A stretch of DNA of 64,000 bases from Chryseobacterium sp. (GTDB lineage Bacteria > Bacteroidota > Bacteroidia > Flavobacteriales > Weeksellaceae), in the NCBI RefSeq assembly GCF_008014695.1, contig NZ_VOXE01000002.1, positions 310,001-374,000 on the forward strand, in the 5' to 3' direction. The position numbers and the translations under genes are program-made. The notes under the pieces were generated by a model, which had not been told where the DNA came from, did not search any database, and worked only from the letters and a program-made list of their open reading frames with translations. Shown piece by piece: positions 33,434 to 42,694 of this stretch (positions are counted from its first letter, which is position 1; the number at the start of each line of letters is the position of its first letter).

Positions 33434-33919
33434 TTATTTTTTAACAGCCATTTTTTTAGCTTTTTTGGCGGCTTTTTTAGCAGCTTTTTCTGCAACATGC
33501 TTTTCTTTGTCAGCAGCTTTTTGTTCTGCTGCCGTCAGTACTCTTTCTTTAGCATTCGGATCTACAGTTCCTTTGATGTTAAGAGCACTTCTTCCGTTTA
33601 CAGGATCATTGGAGAATACTTCGATTGTTTTAACGAAGGGTCCGTTAATCGCGGTGTTGTAACCTACTTTAATCTGGGCCGTTTTTCCCGGCATGATTGG
33701 ATCCTGGCTCCATTCAGGAGTGGTACATCCGCAAGAAGCCTTAACGCTTGAAATAATAAGTGGCTTGTCTCCGGTGTTTTTCACCTTAAACATTCTGTGT
33801 CCGTCGGAATTGGTTTTTACGGTACCGTAATCCCAGGTTGTTTGATCGAATGTAATTGTTTGTGCAGATGCCAAAGCAAACACACCCATTAACGCAAAAC
33901 CTGCAAATAATTTTTTCAT
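33434..33919 (-). CDS. DUF1573 exported protein with Lys/Ala-rich tail
   Basis: 161 residues. Signal peptide about 1-19 (MKKLFAGFALMGVFALASA). The DUF1573 beta-sandwich follows: TTWDYGTVKTNSDGHRMFKV, VKASCGCTTPEWSQDP with two conserved Cys, and PVNGRSALNIKG. Residues about 128-161 form a Lys/Ala tail (AEKAAKKAAKKAKKM) that could bind polyanions or nucleic acid outside the cytoplasm. A start 15 codons upstream is open, but it would bury the signal peptide. Function of the family is unknown. Divergent from valS. Confidence 0.85.
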   Translation of the reverse strand: MKKLFAGFALMGVFALASAQTITFDQTTWDYGTVKTNSDGHRMFKVKNTGDKPLIISSVKASCGCTTPEWSQDPIMPGKTAQIKVGYNTAINGPFVKTIEVFSNDPVNGRSALNIKGTVDPNAKERVLTAAEQKAADKEKHVAEKAAKKAAKKAKKMAVKK

Positions 33920-34010
33920 ATTTCTAAATGTTTTATATCTGTTTTGATAAAATTTAAGTGACAAAGTTAAAAATAATTTTAATATGCAGTATAAAAATTT
34001 TTATTTACAT

Positions 34011-34018
34011 TATTTTTG
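34011..34018 (+). promoter_or_regulatory. valS promoter -7 element
   Basis: TATTTTTG followed by CA; leader about 26 nt. Confidence 0.5.
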
Positions 34019-34047
34019 CACATCATTAGTGTTAAAGAAAAGATTTT

Positions 34048-36663
34048 ATGCAGATTTCAGAAAAATACAGTCCACAGGAAACTGAACAGAAATGGTACAG
34101 TTACTGGCTCGAAAATAAGTATTTTCATTCAGAACCCAACGAAAAACCTCCGTATACCGTTGTAATTCCACCACCTAATGTGACCGGAATTCTGCACATG
34201 GGTCACATGCTGAACAATACGATTCAGGATGTATTGGTAAGACGTGCCAGAATGCAGGGTTTTAATGCATGTTGGGTACCTGGAACCGATCATGCTTCCA
34301 TTGCAACCGAAGCAAAAGTCGTAGCCAAACTGAAAGAAGATGGAATCAATAAATCTGATATAACGAGAGAAGAATTTCTGAAACATGCCTGGGAATGGAC
34401 CGATAAATATGGAGGTACCATTTTGGAACAGCTCAAAAAACTCGGCTGTTCATGTGATTGGGACAGAACGCGCTTTACAATGGAACCGAAACTGTCGCAG
34501 CAGGTGATCAAATCTTTCGTTGATTTATACAACAAAGGTTTAATTTACAGAGGTTACCGCATGGTGAACTGGGATCCGGAAGCGAAAACCAATATTTCGG
34601 ATGAAGAAGTGATTTTTAAAGAGCAGAACGGGAAACTTTATTACCTCAAATATAAAATAGAAGGAACGGAAGAATTTATTTCCGTAGCCACAACCCGTCC
34701 CGAAACCATTTTCGGCGACACCGCGGTGTGCATCAATCCAAATGATGAACGATATGCACATTTAAGAGGTAGAAAAGTAATTGTTCCAATTGCAAACCGT
34801 CCGATTCCTATTATTGAGGACGATTATGTGGATATTGAATTCGGGACTGGCGCGCTGAAAATAACACCGGCTCACGATACCAATGACTACGAAATCGGGA
34901 AACGCCATGGTTTACCGATGATCGATTCATTGGATGACAATGCGAGCCTGAATGAGTACGGACAGCATTACGCCGGAAAAAACAGATTCGAAGTACGGAA
35001 ATTAATCGCAAAAGAACTCGAAGAAAAAGGTCTGCTGTTAAAGTCTGAGGATTATCTGAATAAAGTGGGGACTTCAGAAAGAACAGGAGCGGTCATCGAA
35101 CCTAAAGTCTCGGTACAGTGGTTTCTGAAGATGTCTGAACTGGGGAAACCTGCTTTGGACGTTGTGATGAACGATGAAGTGAAATTCCATCCTGAAAAGT
35201 TCAAAAACACCTATAAGCACTGGATGGAAAACATCCGCGACTGGAATATCTCACGCCAGCTTTGGTGGGGACAGCAGATTCCGGCATATTTTTATGGAGA
35301 CGGTGAGCATGACTTTGTTGTGGCAGAAGGCGTGGAGGAAGCGTTACAGTTGGCCAGGGAAAAATCCGGGAAAAATCTGGAAATCTCTGACCTTAAACAG
35401 GATGAAGATGCCCTCGATACCTGGTTTTCATCGTGGTTGTGGCCAATTTCGGTTTTCGACGGAATGTTGGATCCCGAAAACGAGGAAATCAATTATTACT
35501 ATCCGACTTCCGATTTGGTCACAGGCCCCGATATCATTTTCTTCTGGGTAGCCCGGATGATCATGGCAGGTCTCGAATATCGCAAGGAAGTTCCTTTTAA
35601 AAATGTTTATTTCACGGGAATTGTCCGTGATAAACAGCGCAGGAAAATGTCCAAATCGCTGGGGAATTCGCCGGATCCGATTGAACTGATGGACAAATAT
35701 GGTGCAGATGGCGTCCGTGTCGGGATTTTATTGAGTTCCGCTGCCGGAAACGATTTGCTTTTCGATGAAGAACTGATGCTGCAGGGACGGAATTTCGCCA
35801 CCAAAATCTGGAATGCCTACCGGTTAATTCAAGGCTGGAACCGTGATGAAACAATTAAAGCCAACGATTCCGATAACCAGGCCATCGCATGGTTTGGAAA
35901 CCAGATGGACAAAACGGTTGCGGAAATTGCAGATCAGTTTGAAAAATTCAGGATTTCAGATGCTTTACACCTAGTATATAAACTGATTTGGGATGATTTC
36001 TGTTCGTGGTATCTTGAAGCGGTAAAACCCGCCTTCGGAGAGCCGATTTCTGCAGAAGTGTACAGAAAAACCATCGCTTATTTTGAGGAATTAATGAAAC
36101 TGCTTCATCCGTTCATGCCGTTTTTATCCGAGGAACTGTGGCAGAATATTTCGGAAAGAACTCCGGAAACCGCTTTGGTCATCACACAGCAGAGAAAAGC
36201 TGGAACTTTTGATAAAGATCTTGTGAAAAACTTTGAAATCTCAAAGGAACTGATTTCCGGAGTAAGAAATTACCGTCAGAGCAAAGGAATTTCTCCGCGT
36301 GAAAAGGTGGAAATCTTTACAAATGCCGATTCATTTAAAAATACCGAACTCGTAAAGAAACTGGCACATATTGAGGAAATTAATTTTTGCAAGAAAACCG
36401 ACAAGCCGAGTTTTACTTTTCTGGTAGGTTCCAGTGAAATTTCAATTCCACTGAGCGAAAATCTGGATTTGGCTGAGGAAAAAGTAAAAACCGAAGAGGA
36501 GATTAAATATCTGAAAGGCTTCCTGATTTCGGTAGAGAAGAAACTCTCCAACGAAAAATTCATGGCAGGCGCACCTCAGCAGGTGGTTGATAACGAACTT
36601 AAAAAGAAAAAAGACGCCGAAGACAAAATTGCCCTACTGGAAGAGAAAGCGAAAACCCTTTAA
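34048..36663 (+). CDS. valS: Valyl-tRNA synthetase
   Basis: 871 residues; class I synthetase. HIGH motif is HMGH at 50-53 in [20 protein letters not shown] at 533-537 in [14 protein letters not shown]. The editing (CP1) domain sits between them with [13 protein letters not shown]. The anticodon-binding domain and a C-terminal coiled-coil arm (about 805-871, [17 protein letters not shown]) complete the family plan. Length is normal. The downstream DUF4241 gene begins 14 nt after the stop. Confidence 0.97.
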   Translation: MQISEKYSPQETEQKWYSYWLENKYFHSEPNEKPPYTVVIPPPNVTGILHMGHMLNNTIQDVLVRRARMQGFNACWVPGTDHASIATEAKVVAKLKEDGINKSDITREEFLKHAWEWTDKYGGTILEQLKKLGCSCDWDRTRFTMEPKLSQQVIKSFVDLYNKGLIYRGYRMVNWDPEAKTNISDEEVIFKEQNGKLYYLKYKIEGTEEFISVATTRPETIFGDTAVCINPNDERYAHLRGRKVIVPIANRPIPIIEDDYVDIEFGTGALKITPAHDTNDYEIGKRHGLPMIDSLDDNASLNEYGQHYAGKNRFEVRKLIAKELEEKGLLLKSEDYLNKVGTSERTGAVIEPKVSVQWFLKMSELGKPALDVVMNDEVKFHPEKFKNTYKHWMENIRDWNISRQLWWGQQIPAYFYGDGEHDFVVAEGVEEALQLAREKSGKNLEISDLKQDEDALDTWFSSWLWPISVFDGMLDPENEEINYYYPTSDLVTGPDIIFFWVARMIMAGLEYRKEVPFKNVYFTGIVRDKQRRKMSKSLGNSPDPIELMDKYGADGVRVGILLSSAAGNDLLFDEELMLQGRNFATKIWNAYRLIQGWNRDETIKANDSDNQAIAWFGNQMDKTVAEIADQFEKFRISDALHLVYKLIWDDFCSWYLEAVKPAFGEPISAEVYRKTIAYFEELMKLLHPFMPFLSEELWQNISERTPETALVITQQRKAGTFDKDLVKNFEISKELISGVRNYRQSKGISPREKVEIFTNADSFKNTELVKKLAHIEEINFCKKTDKPSFTFLVGSSEISIPLSENLDLAEEKVKTEEEIKYLKGFLISVEKKLSNEKFMAGAPQQVVDNELKKKKDAEDKIALLEEKAKTL

Positions 36664-36677
36664 TATCACATCCAAAA

Positions 36678-37319
36678 ATGACCCACATCGAAAACATTTT
36701 TAAGCTTTTCAGTAAAAACTTCATCGAAAGTCCGCTGCTGGAAACATTCGAAGCCGGCAAAATAAATCTGCCTACCGGAAGGCTGATTGCGTGTGATCCT
36801 TTGATAACAAATGATATGGCGGAATTTACAATTCATTTCCCACAGGGTGAATTTCCGGTTTTGGTCCATAAAGAGAGAGAATCAAACTGCATTGCTTATG
36901 TGGAAATTATTTTCGCAGATTCCGCGATTGCAGAGTGGAAAATGGCTACGACCGAAGGTCAGCACCTTGAAGAGTTGAAGGATGGGGAGATTTTCGGCTA
37001 TCCTGTGGAAAGCGGAATGGGCTGTTTTATGGATTTTGAAACCCAGGACTGTCTCAACCACCTCGAAAACAGGCTGTTTCACCGTAAGGGAGCCGATTTC
37101 ATGGGAATTTACGAAGAGTTTTTTCATGAACATTTTTTCGATGAAAATGGGGCGATCGATCAGTATGCATTCCTGAAACCCGATGATGAAAAGCAGGGAA
37201 ACCTTTTTGCCTTCGAAACAGGCTACGGCGAAGGTTTTTACGCGAGTTATATCGGTTTTGATGAAGCAAATAATCCCATTAAAATCATTACTGAATTTAT
37301 AGAAATCGGTATTGATTAA
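36678..37319 (+). CDS. DUF4241 domain protein
   Basis: 213 residues. Family traits: LPTGRLIACDPL at about 31-42, a Lys/Glu-rich REENCIAYVEI-like strand (here RESNCIAYVEII), and the GYPVESGMGCFMDFETQDCL segment at about 106-125. DUF4241 is found across bacteria, sometimes as an immunity-like or orphan protein; function is unknown. Downstream of valS with a short spacer, so probably co-transcribed. Acidic, no signal peptide. Confidence 0.8.
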   Translation: MTHIENIFKLFSKNFIESPLLETFEAGKINLPTGRLIACDPLITNDMAEFTIHFPQGEFPVLVHKERESNCIAYVEIIFADSAIAEWKMATTEGQHLEELKDGEIFGYPVESGMGCFMDFETQDCLNHLENRLFHRKGADFMGIYEEFFHEHFFDENGAIDQYAFLKPDDEKQGNLFAFETGYGEGFYASYIGFDEANNPIKIITEFIEIGID

Positions 37320-37433
37320 AAACTGATCGGACTGTGAAGTTTCAGTAAAGATGCTTATTTAAATTCGATCAGGGGAACAGTTTAAACTTATGCAGAGAAT
37401 TTCAAATTTTTGAGATTCTCTTTTATTTTTAAA

Positions 37434-37441
37434 TACATTTG
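37434..37441 (+). promoter_or_regulatory. Hydrolase promoter -7 element
   Basis: TACATTTG, 14 nt before the hydrolase start; predicted leader about 10 nt. Confidence 0.5.
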
Positions 37442-37455
37442 ACCTTTTAACACGT

Positions 37456-38298
37456 ATGAATACTTTCACCCTTCAAACGGACGACAATTTTGAAATTACC
37501 GCAACACTATTTGAACCTGAAATTGCTGACGGAAGAGTGCTGCTCATTAATTCCGCTACCGGTGTGAAACAGCAGGTTTACTATGCTTTTGCCGCTTTTT
37601 TGGCAGAAAATGGTTTTACCGTTCTTACTTATGACTATCGCGGAATCGGATTATCGAAACCGAACAAATTGAAAGGTTTCAACGCATCCATGCGGATTTG
37701 GGGAACGCTTGATTATAAAGCAATGACTGACTATCTCCAGAAGGAATTTCCCGCTTACCGGAAATTTTGCCTCGGACATTCGGTTGGAGCACTGATTTTG
37801 GGAATGAACGAAGACTCCGCGATTTTTGAAAAATTTATTTTTGTGGGAACGCAGGATGCCTACATCGGTCATCTGGATTTTAAAGTGGCCGTAAACGCAG
37901 CTTTGGGCTTTGGAATTGCCCTGCCGGTGGCTTCGCATCTTTTGGGATATTTCCCGGCACACTGGTTTGGTTTGGGCGAAACTTTGCCGAAAGGTGCCGC
38001 ACTGGACTGGCGGACTTTAATTCTAAATAAAAAATCAACAAGCCGGCTTTTTGAAAAAACCGAAAATGACTATTCTAAAATTTTAACGCAGGAAAGTTTT
38101 GTGATTCATGCCGAAGACGATCCATGGGTGACGGTGAAAGGCATGGAAAGCCTGATGAATACCGGTTATCCGAATTTAAGGAAGACCTATCGTGAAATTA
38201 AGGTATCGGAATCGGAAAAAGGCGAGATCGGACATATCAATTTTTTCAGAAGTTTTAATAAAAACCTTTGGAAAATAGTGTTGGATCAGTTAAATTAA
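37456..38298 (+). CDS. Alpha/beta hydrolase
   Basis: 280 residues. Nucleophile elbow GHSVG with S109, preceded by YDYRGIGLSKP at about 59-69. Candidate acid and base of the triad are in VIHAEDDPWVT near residue 218 and EIGHINFF near residue 256. No signal peptide. Substrate unknown; similar serine hydrolases in Flavobacteriia are labelled only by fold. The HD-domain gene starts 4 nt after the stop, so the pair forms an operon. Confidence 0.88.
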   Translation: MNTFTLQTDDNFEITATLFEPEIADGRVLLINSATGVKQQVYYAFAAFLAENGFTVLTYDYRGIGLSKPNKLKGFNASMRIWGTLDYKAMTDYLQKEFPAYRKFCLGHSVGALILGMNEDSAIFEKFIFVGTQDAYIGHLDFKVAVNAALGFGIALPVASHLLGYFPAHWFGLGETLPKGAALDWRTLILNKKSTSRLFEKTENDYSKILTQESFVIHAEDDPWVTVKGMESLMNTGYPNLRKTYREIKVSESEKGEIGHINFFRSFNKNLWKIVLDQLN

Positions 38299-38302
38299 TC
38301 CA

Positions 38303-38950
38303 ATGGAAAATGTATTGACCCAAACCGTTTCATTCGTAAAGCAAAAGCTGGAAGGCGCCGAAGCCGGCCACGACTGGTTTCATATCGAAAGAGTCTGGAA
38401 ACTCTCAAAAAATATCGCGGCAACTGAAGATTGTGACCTTTTGGTTGTGGAACTCTCGGCACTTCTGCACGATATTGCCGATCCTAAATTTCACGGCGGC
38501 GACGAAACTCTGGCTTTGAAGATTTCCCGCAAATTTCTGGAAAGTCAGGGCATTTCTGAAGAAATCATCGGTCAGGTGCTTTTCATCATTCAAAATATTT
38601 CCTTTAAAAACCGCGGCGAAATAACCGGAAATCTTCCGGTGGAATTAAAAATCGTACAGGATGCAGACCGGCTGGATGCGATCGGAGCCATCGGAATTGC
38701 GCGGACTTTTAATTTCGGCGGATTTAAGAATAACCTGATGTTTCACCCAGATATTCCGCCTAAACTTAATATGACCAAAGCGGAATATAAAAAAAATGAA
38801 GGCACCACAATCAATCATTTTTACGAAAAACTCCTGCTGCTGAAGGATCTGATGAATACCAGCAAAGGAAAAGAACTTGCTGAAAAAAGACACCGTTTTA
38901 TGCTGGAATTCCTCGCAGAGTTTCAAGCGGAATGGAATGTGGAAGTGTAG
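38303..38950 (+). CDS. HD domain phosphohydrolase
   Basis: 215 residues. Metal-site motifs: H23-D24 and H27 in GHDWFHIER, HD at 56-57 in LLHDIADPKF, and a D in VQDADRLDAIGAIG at about 119-132. This is the YedJ/RdgB-adjacent type of small HD hydrolase acting on phosphate esters, substrate unknown. It follows the alpha/beta hydrolase with a 4-nt gap. Confidence 0.9.
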   Translation: MENVLTQTVSFVKQKLEGAEAGHDWFHIERVWKLSKNIAATEDCDLLVVELSALLHDIADPKFHGGDETLALKISRKFLESQGISEEIIGQVLFIIQNISFKNRGEITGNLPVELKIVQDADRLDAIGAIGIARTFNFGGFKNNLMFHPDIPPKLNMTKAEYKKNEGTTINHFYEKLLLLKDLMNTSKGKELAEKRHRFMLEFLAEFQAEWNVEV

Positions 38951-38994
38951 AAAACCCTTCACCTGTTTTAAAGCAGATTCAAAACCAAAAATCT

Positions 38995-39002
38995 TATCTT
39001 TG
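38995..39002 (+). promoter_or_regulatory. Promoter -7 element with near-leaderless spacing
   Basis: TATCTTTG, then five bases, then ATG. Confidence 0.5.
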
Positions 39003-39007
39003 CTATT

Positions 39008-39598
39008 ATGGGTTATATAGCTTTTATTCTTTGTATCGCGCTGTTTTTTGCACTGGCACTCGTATTTATCAGAAGAGGACGATTTGTCTTGGCTGCAAAA
39101 CTGGTAAGGTTTTTTATTGTAGTTGTTGCCCTCACTGTTTTTGCGTTTTGGTTTATCCGAAGCAGCATGACACAGTTTCAGGAAGATGCGATGGTTATTC
39201 AGGTCATCAACAAACTGCCCCAACCCATAGATTTTTACATCATTAAGAAGAATTCAGCTGATGAAAATCTGCAGTTTACACTGAATCATACCGGAAAAAT
39301 ACGTCCGGAACATTACCGCATCGACTACCTGAATATGAAAAACTCCAGTGAGTACTGGATCGCAGGATATTTAGGTAAAAAAAATCTCGTATATTTTTCC
39401 CGACACCTGGTTCCGAATAAAAACATGGACCAGATTGTTGAAGTGAAAAATTACATCAATCAGAACCTGCAACTTTCCAGAATGGCTGTGGATGAAATTT
39501 CTAATTACAGGGCCGAGATTACCCGAACCTCCATTTGGATTTGCCTTGATTTGCTCCTGCTTTTTCTGAACATCGTACTGCTCATCAGGAAAAGATAA
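39008..39598 (+). CDS. Membrane protein of unknown function
   Basis: 196 residues. Hydrophobic helices at about 2-20, 28-50 and 172-193 frame a soluble domain (about 55-165, FYIIKKNSADENLQFTLNH, NMDQIVEVKNYINQNLQL). Probably the middle domain is periplasmic. No family recognised. Expressed from its own promoter immediately upstream; a strong bidirectional terminator separates it from the convergent efflux operon. Confidence 0.75.
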   Translation: MGYIAFILCIALFFALALVFIRRGRFVLAAKLVRFFIVVVALTVFAFWFIRSSMTQFQEDAMVIQVINKLPQPIDFYIIKKNSADENLQFTLNHTGKIRPEHYRIDYLNMKNSSEYWIAGYLGKKNLVYFSRHLVPNKNMDQIVEVKNYINQNLQLSRMAVDEISNYRAEITRTSIWICLDLLLLFLNIVLLIRKR

Positions 39599-39604
39599 TT
39601 CAAA

Positions 39605-39636
39605 AAAAAGAACGTCAACTTATTGACGTTCTTTTT
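39605..39636. terminator. Bidirectional terminator
   Basis: AAAAAGAACGTCAA / TTGACGTTCTTTTT perfect 14-bp stem with a CTTA loop; shared by the membrane protein gene and the efflux operon. Confidence 0.95.
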
Positions 39637-39672
39637 GTATAAAACCATGGGCTTCTGACAATAAGCCGAGCG

Positions 39673-40878
39673 TTATTTTTTATCTTTCTTCTCTTTTAAA
39701 GCTTCTTTGTCCTTATCCGACGGATTCCATACTTTAATTTCGGAATCTTTTGTGATGTTTGAACCTGGAAGGATCTGAACATTGATACCGTCTGAAGCAC
39801 CGAGTTTTACATTCCTTTTCTTGAATTTCCCGTCCGGTTGTTTCACTTCCACAAAAGGCTGGTCTTTACCGTTTACTTTTTCGTACTGGATCAAAGATTC
39901 ATCCAGAAGGAGCGCATTTTTCTGTGAACTCAGAATGATTTCTCCGTTTGCGGAAAATCCTGCCCTGATGTATTCATTTGTTTTGTTGAAAACATCCCCT
40001 TCGATCGGGAATTTAATCGTTCCATTTTCATCTTTGCCTTTTGGTGCCAGCATCGTTACGCGGCCTGGAAATGATTTGTTCTGCAGTGCTCCGATTACGA
40101 TATTCATATTCATACCTTCTTTCAGTTTTCCAGCCTGTGCTTCATCGATGGTTCCCTGAAAAATAAGGGAATTAAGATCAGCGATGGAGCAGATGGTGGT
40201 TCCGGCGTTGAAGGAATTGGCTTCAATCACCTGGCTTCCTACTTTTACAGGAACTTCAAGCACGGTTCCGTTGGCTTTTGACCGGATTTGCGTGGTTGCA
40301 AGACTTGCAAGTTCAGGAGTGGTACCTGTTCTGGCGATCTGCAGGTTTTTTTGTGCGGTCTGAAGCTGCTGCTGTGCATTTCTGTAAACCTGTTGTGTCG
40401 ACTGCAGTTGCTGCTGAGCGTTGATGTATTCCTGTTTGGAGATGACGCCCTGTGTATACAGCCGCTGCTGCATCGCAAACTGCTGCTGCTGATTATCGAT
40501 ATTGATTTTCGCGTTGCTGATCTGTAAGTTGGCGTTGTTGATCTCCTGTTGTGATGCATTTACGTTCTGTACACTCGGTACAATTCTTAAAGTCGCCACC
40601 AGTTGACCTGCGGTAACCTGATCGCCTTCGGAAACTAGAATTTTATCAATAATTCCGGATATATTGGGTTTGATTTCAATTTCTTCGCGCGGTACAATTT
40701 TTCCGGTGGCCATCACTTTATCATCCAGATTCTGAACGGTAGGTTTTTTGGTCAGGAAACTTTCGCTTTCGGTGGTGTTGGATTTGACCAGATACATAAT
40801 TCCGGAGATCAGCGCCGCAGCAAAGATGAGTCCCAGGAAAATATACAGGGCTTTTTTCCAGGTGAATTTCTTTTTCAT
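39673..40878 (-). CDS. Efflux periplasmic adaptor subunit (HlyD/MacA type)
   Basis: 401 residues. One membrane helix at about 11-29, then a biotinyl-lipoyl-like domain (ILVSEGDQVTAGQLVATL, about 76-93). A Gln-rich coiled-coil hairpin of about 90 residues follows, then the second half of the lipoyl domain (SKANGTVLEVPVKVGSQVIE) and a beta-barrel domain. A Lys/Glu-rich tail ends it. It would link the inner-membrane ABC permeases to an outer-membrane channel. Last gene of the minus-strand efflux operon. No outer-membrane TolC-like gene is next to it. Confidence 0.9.
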   Translation of the reverse strand: MKKKFTWKKALYIFLGLIFAAALISGIMYLVKSNTTESESFLTKKPTVQNLDDKVMATGKIVPREEIEIKPNISGIIDKILVSEGDQVTAGQLVATLRIVPSVQNVNASQQEINNANLQISNAKINIDNQQQQFAMQQRLYTQGVISKQEYINAQQQLQSTQQVYRNAQQQLQTAQKNLQIARTGTTPELASLATTQIRSKANGTVLEVPVKVGSQVIEANSFNAGTTICSIADLNSLIFQGTIDEAQAGKLKEGMNMNIVIGALQNKSFPGRVTMLAPKGKDENGTIKFPIEGDVFNKTNEYIRAGFSANGEIILSSQKNALLLDESLIQYEKVNGKDQPFVEVKQPDGKFKKRNVKLGASDGINVQILPGSNITKDSEIKVWNPSDKDKEALKEKKDKK

Positions 40879-40937
40879 ATGATTAGTTTATTTTTTACTG
40901 TTATTAATTTTATTTTTTTTTGAGATCATTCACCTCT

Positions 40938-42206
40938 TTATTCGCTTCTCAGCGCTTCTATCGGTCGGATTTTCACGGCCCGCTGTGCCGGAATCATCCC
41001 GATGATGAGCCCGAGAATGACCATAACCGCCATCGCACCGAAAACCTCGCCATAATTTACCGTTGGGTTATAAAAAGGAAATTCGTCCTGATTCCGCGTG
41101 AATTTATCAACAATCATGAGCACGAAAATTCCGCAGATGAAGCCTAGAATTCCGGAACTTAAAGTAATGACAACGCTTTCCAGCAGAATCTGGTTCCTTA
41201 CTTCCGCAGGTTTGGCACCCAAAGCCCGTCGGATTCCGATTTCCTTCGTTCTCTCCTTTACGGTAATGAGCAGGATATTTGAAATGGCGATGACACCTGC
41301 TAAAATAGTCAGCGTTCCTACAATAATAGTCAAAAGCTGCATGCCGGTCAGAAATCCTGTGAGTTTACCGAATTCTTTTCCGAGGTTGAAGCTTCCGAAA
41401 GCATTCGTATCTTCAGGCGAGACGTTGTATTTTTTCTTCAGTTCAGTTTTCACTCTTTCCTCAACAACAGCAAGATCAGCATTGGGTTTGCTCACAATGG
41501 CAAAAAAACCGACTTTGTCGCCGTCATTGTACATTTTGGTAAAAGTGGAAAGCGGGATATAAGACGACTGGTCATTTTCCATTCCGCCGCCTTTTTTCAC
41601 GCGGAATACGCCGATGACATTAAAGAAAATGCCTTTCACAGTGACGGATTTCCCGATTGGGTTTTCATTTTTCTTCGCATCGAAGAAGTTTTTATAGATT
41701 TCTTCTCCAATCACGATCACATTTTTATTCTCATTGATGTCGGCGTCGTTCAGGTACCTTCCGAAGATCAGTTTTTTCTGGGAAATCTTGTTTCCGATCG
41801 GGTAATCGCCGTTCAGGGTATAGGTTGCATTCTTTCCGTTCCGCGAAAATGATTCGCCGGGACTGCCGAAATTCCCGCGGGAATTCTGCGGAGAAATATA
41901 ATCGATGTCCGAAATTTTATTCGGCAGCATGTCGAGGTCGCTTAAATGGAGGTTCATCTGTCTTCCTTTCGGAAAACCGTCGTAAGGAATGGTGGTGTTC
42001 TGCGCCCACAAAAAGATAGAATTGGTAGCGAAGCCCGAAAATATTTTGTCGAAACCGTTTTCCATGCCTTTTGCAGCTCCCAGAAGCGTCACAAACAGGA
42101 ACATCCCCCAACCGACACCGATCATGGTGAGGAAAGTCCGAAGTTTATTATTCCGTAGCGAATGATAAATCTCCTGCCAGGTATCTATTTTGAAAATAAT
42201 GTTCAT
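40938..42206 (-). CDS. ABC transporter permease (MacB/FtsX type)
   Basis: 422 residues. MacB_PCD-type periplasmic domain between helix 1 (about 20-44, LRTFLTMIGVGWGMFLFVTL) and the three C-terminal helices (about 289-313, 340-362, 384-405). The hallmark KERTKEIGIRRALGAKP before helix 3 is present. Paralogue of the next upstream permease gene; the four-helix-bundle cassette lies between them. Two permease paralogues with one ATPase suggest a heterodimeric transporter. Confidence 0.9.
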   Translation of the reverse strand: MNIIFKIDTWQEIYHSLRNNKLRTFLTMIGVGWGMFLFVTLLGAAKGMENGFDKIFSGFATNSIFLWAQNTTIPYDGFPKGRQMNLHLSDLDMLPNKISDIDYISPQNSRGNFGSPGESFSRNGKNATYTLNGDYPIGNKISQKKLIFGRYLNDADINENKNVIVIGEEIYKNFFDAKKNENPIGKSVTVKGIFFNVIGVFRVKKGGGMENDQSSYIPLSTFTKMYNDGDKVGFFAIVSKPNADLAVVEERVKTELKKKYNVSPEDTNAFGSFNLGKEFGKLTGFLTGMQLLTIIVGTLTILAGVIAISNILLITVKERTKEIGIRRALGAKPAEVRNQILLESVVITLSSGILGFICGIFVLMIVDKFTRNQDEFPFYNPTVNYGEVFGAMAVMVILGLIIGMIPAQRAVKIRPIEALRSE

Positions 42207-42239
42207 TTAAGATCAATTTTTGCTTTGCAAAGTGAGTCT

Positions 42240-42678
42240 GCATTGCAGTGAATTTTTTTTAGTGAATTTTTAAACAGATGATTTCGTTGCATGAATTAGT
42301 TTTGACAATAGTATGAATGTTGTTTTTAATGGTTTTCCTACCTTACTTAATTCATCCTTGGTTGCATAATTTTCTTCTAAAATAATTTCCAAACACGAAT
42401 CCAGTTCAACAATGGAGCCTCGTGACATTTCATAATATCTAGCCCGTTCTGTAACGGATTTTCTAGATGAGCCTTCGGAAATATTCAAAACAACAGATGT
42501 TGAAGCCCGTCTGATTTGATCAATTAAATTGTATTTCTCTGCCGTTGGAAGTTTAATAATTAACAGGTAACATTCTTTCCGCAGTTTCTTTGCTTCTTTA
42601 TAAACATCCAGATTATAGTGGTTTAATTCTAAAAACATTCTTGTCTATAATCTAAAAATTCACCATTCACTGCGAAGC
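42240..42678. mobile_element. Candidate mobile cassette: four-helix-bundle gene bracketed by inverted repeats
   Basis: Left copy 42240-42274 reads GCATTGCAGTGAAT, a T-rich filler, then AGTGAATTTTTAAA. The right copy 42651-42678, read on the minus strand, gives GCTTCGCAGTGAAT, then GGTGAATTTTTAGA. The two ends match at most positions in inverted orientation. The gene inside ends in the left repeat. The cassette splits two permease genes of one operon. No transposase is present. Confidence 0.55.
42270..42638 (-). CDS. Four-helix-bundle protein (23S rRNA intervening-sequence / Avd-like family)
   Basis: 122 residues, all alpha. The family pattern is clear: LDVYKEAKKLRKECYLL at the N-terminus, LIDQIRRASTSVVLNISEGSSRKS (basic, at about 38-61) and the third and fourth helices RARYYEMSRGSIVELD and LSKLIHATKS. 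Members are encoded in intervening sequences of 23S rRNA genes, near diversity-generating retroelements and as orphans; they are small RNA-binding-like bundles with no catalytic residues. Here it lies between two ABC permease genes in the same orientation, inside inverted repeats. The context points to insertion, not to a transport function. Confidence 0.88.
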   Translation of the reverse strand: MFLELNHYNLDVYKEAKKLRKECYLLIIKLPTAEKYNLIDQIRRASTSVVLNISEGSSRKSVTERARYYEMSRGSIVELDSCLEIILEENYATKDELSKVGKPLKTTFILLSKLIHATKSSV

Positions 42679-42694
42679 AAATTCACTTAATTCG

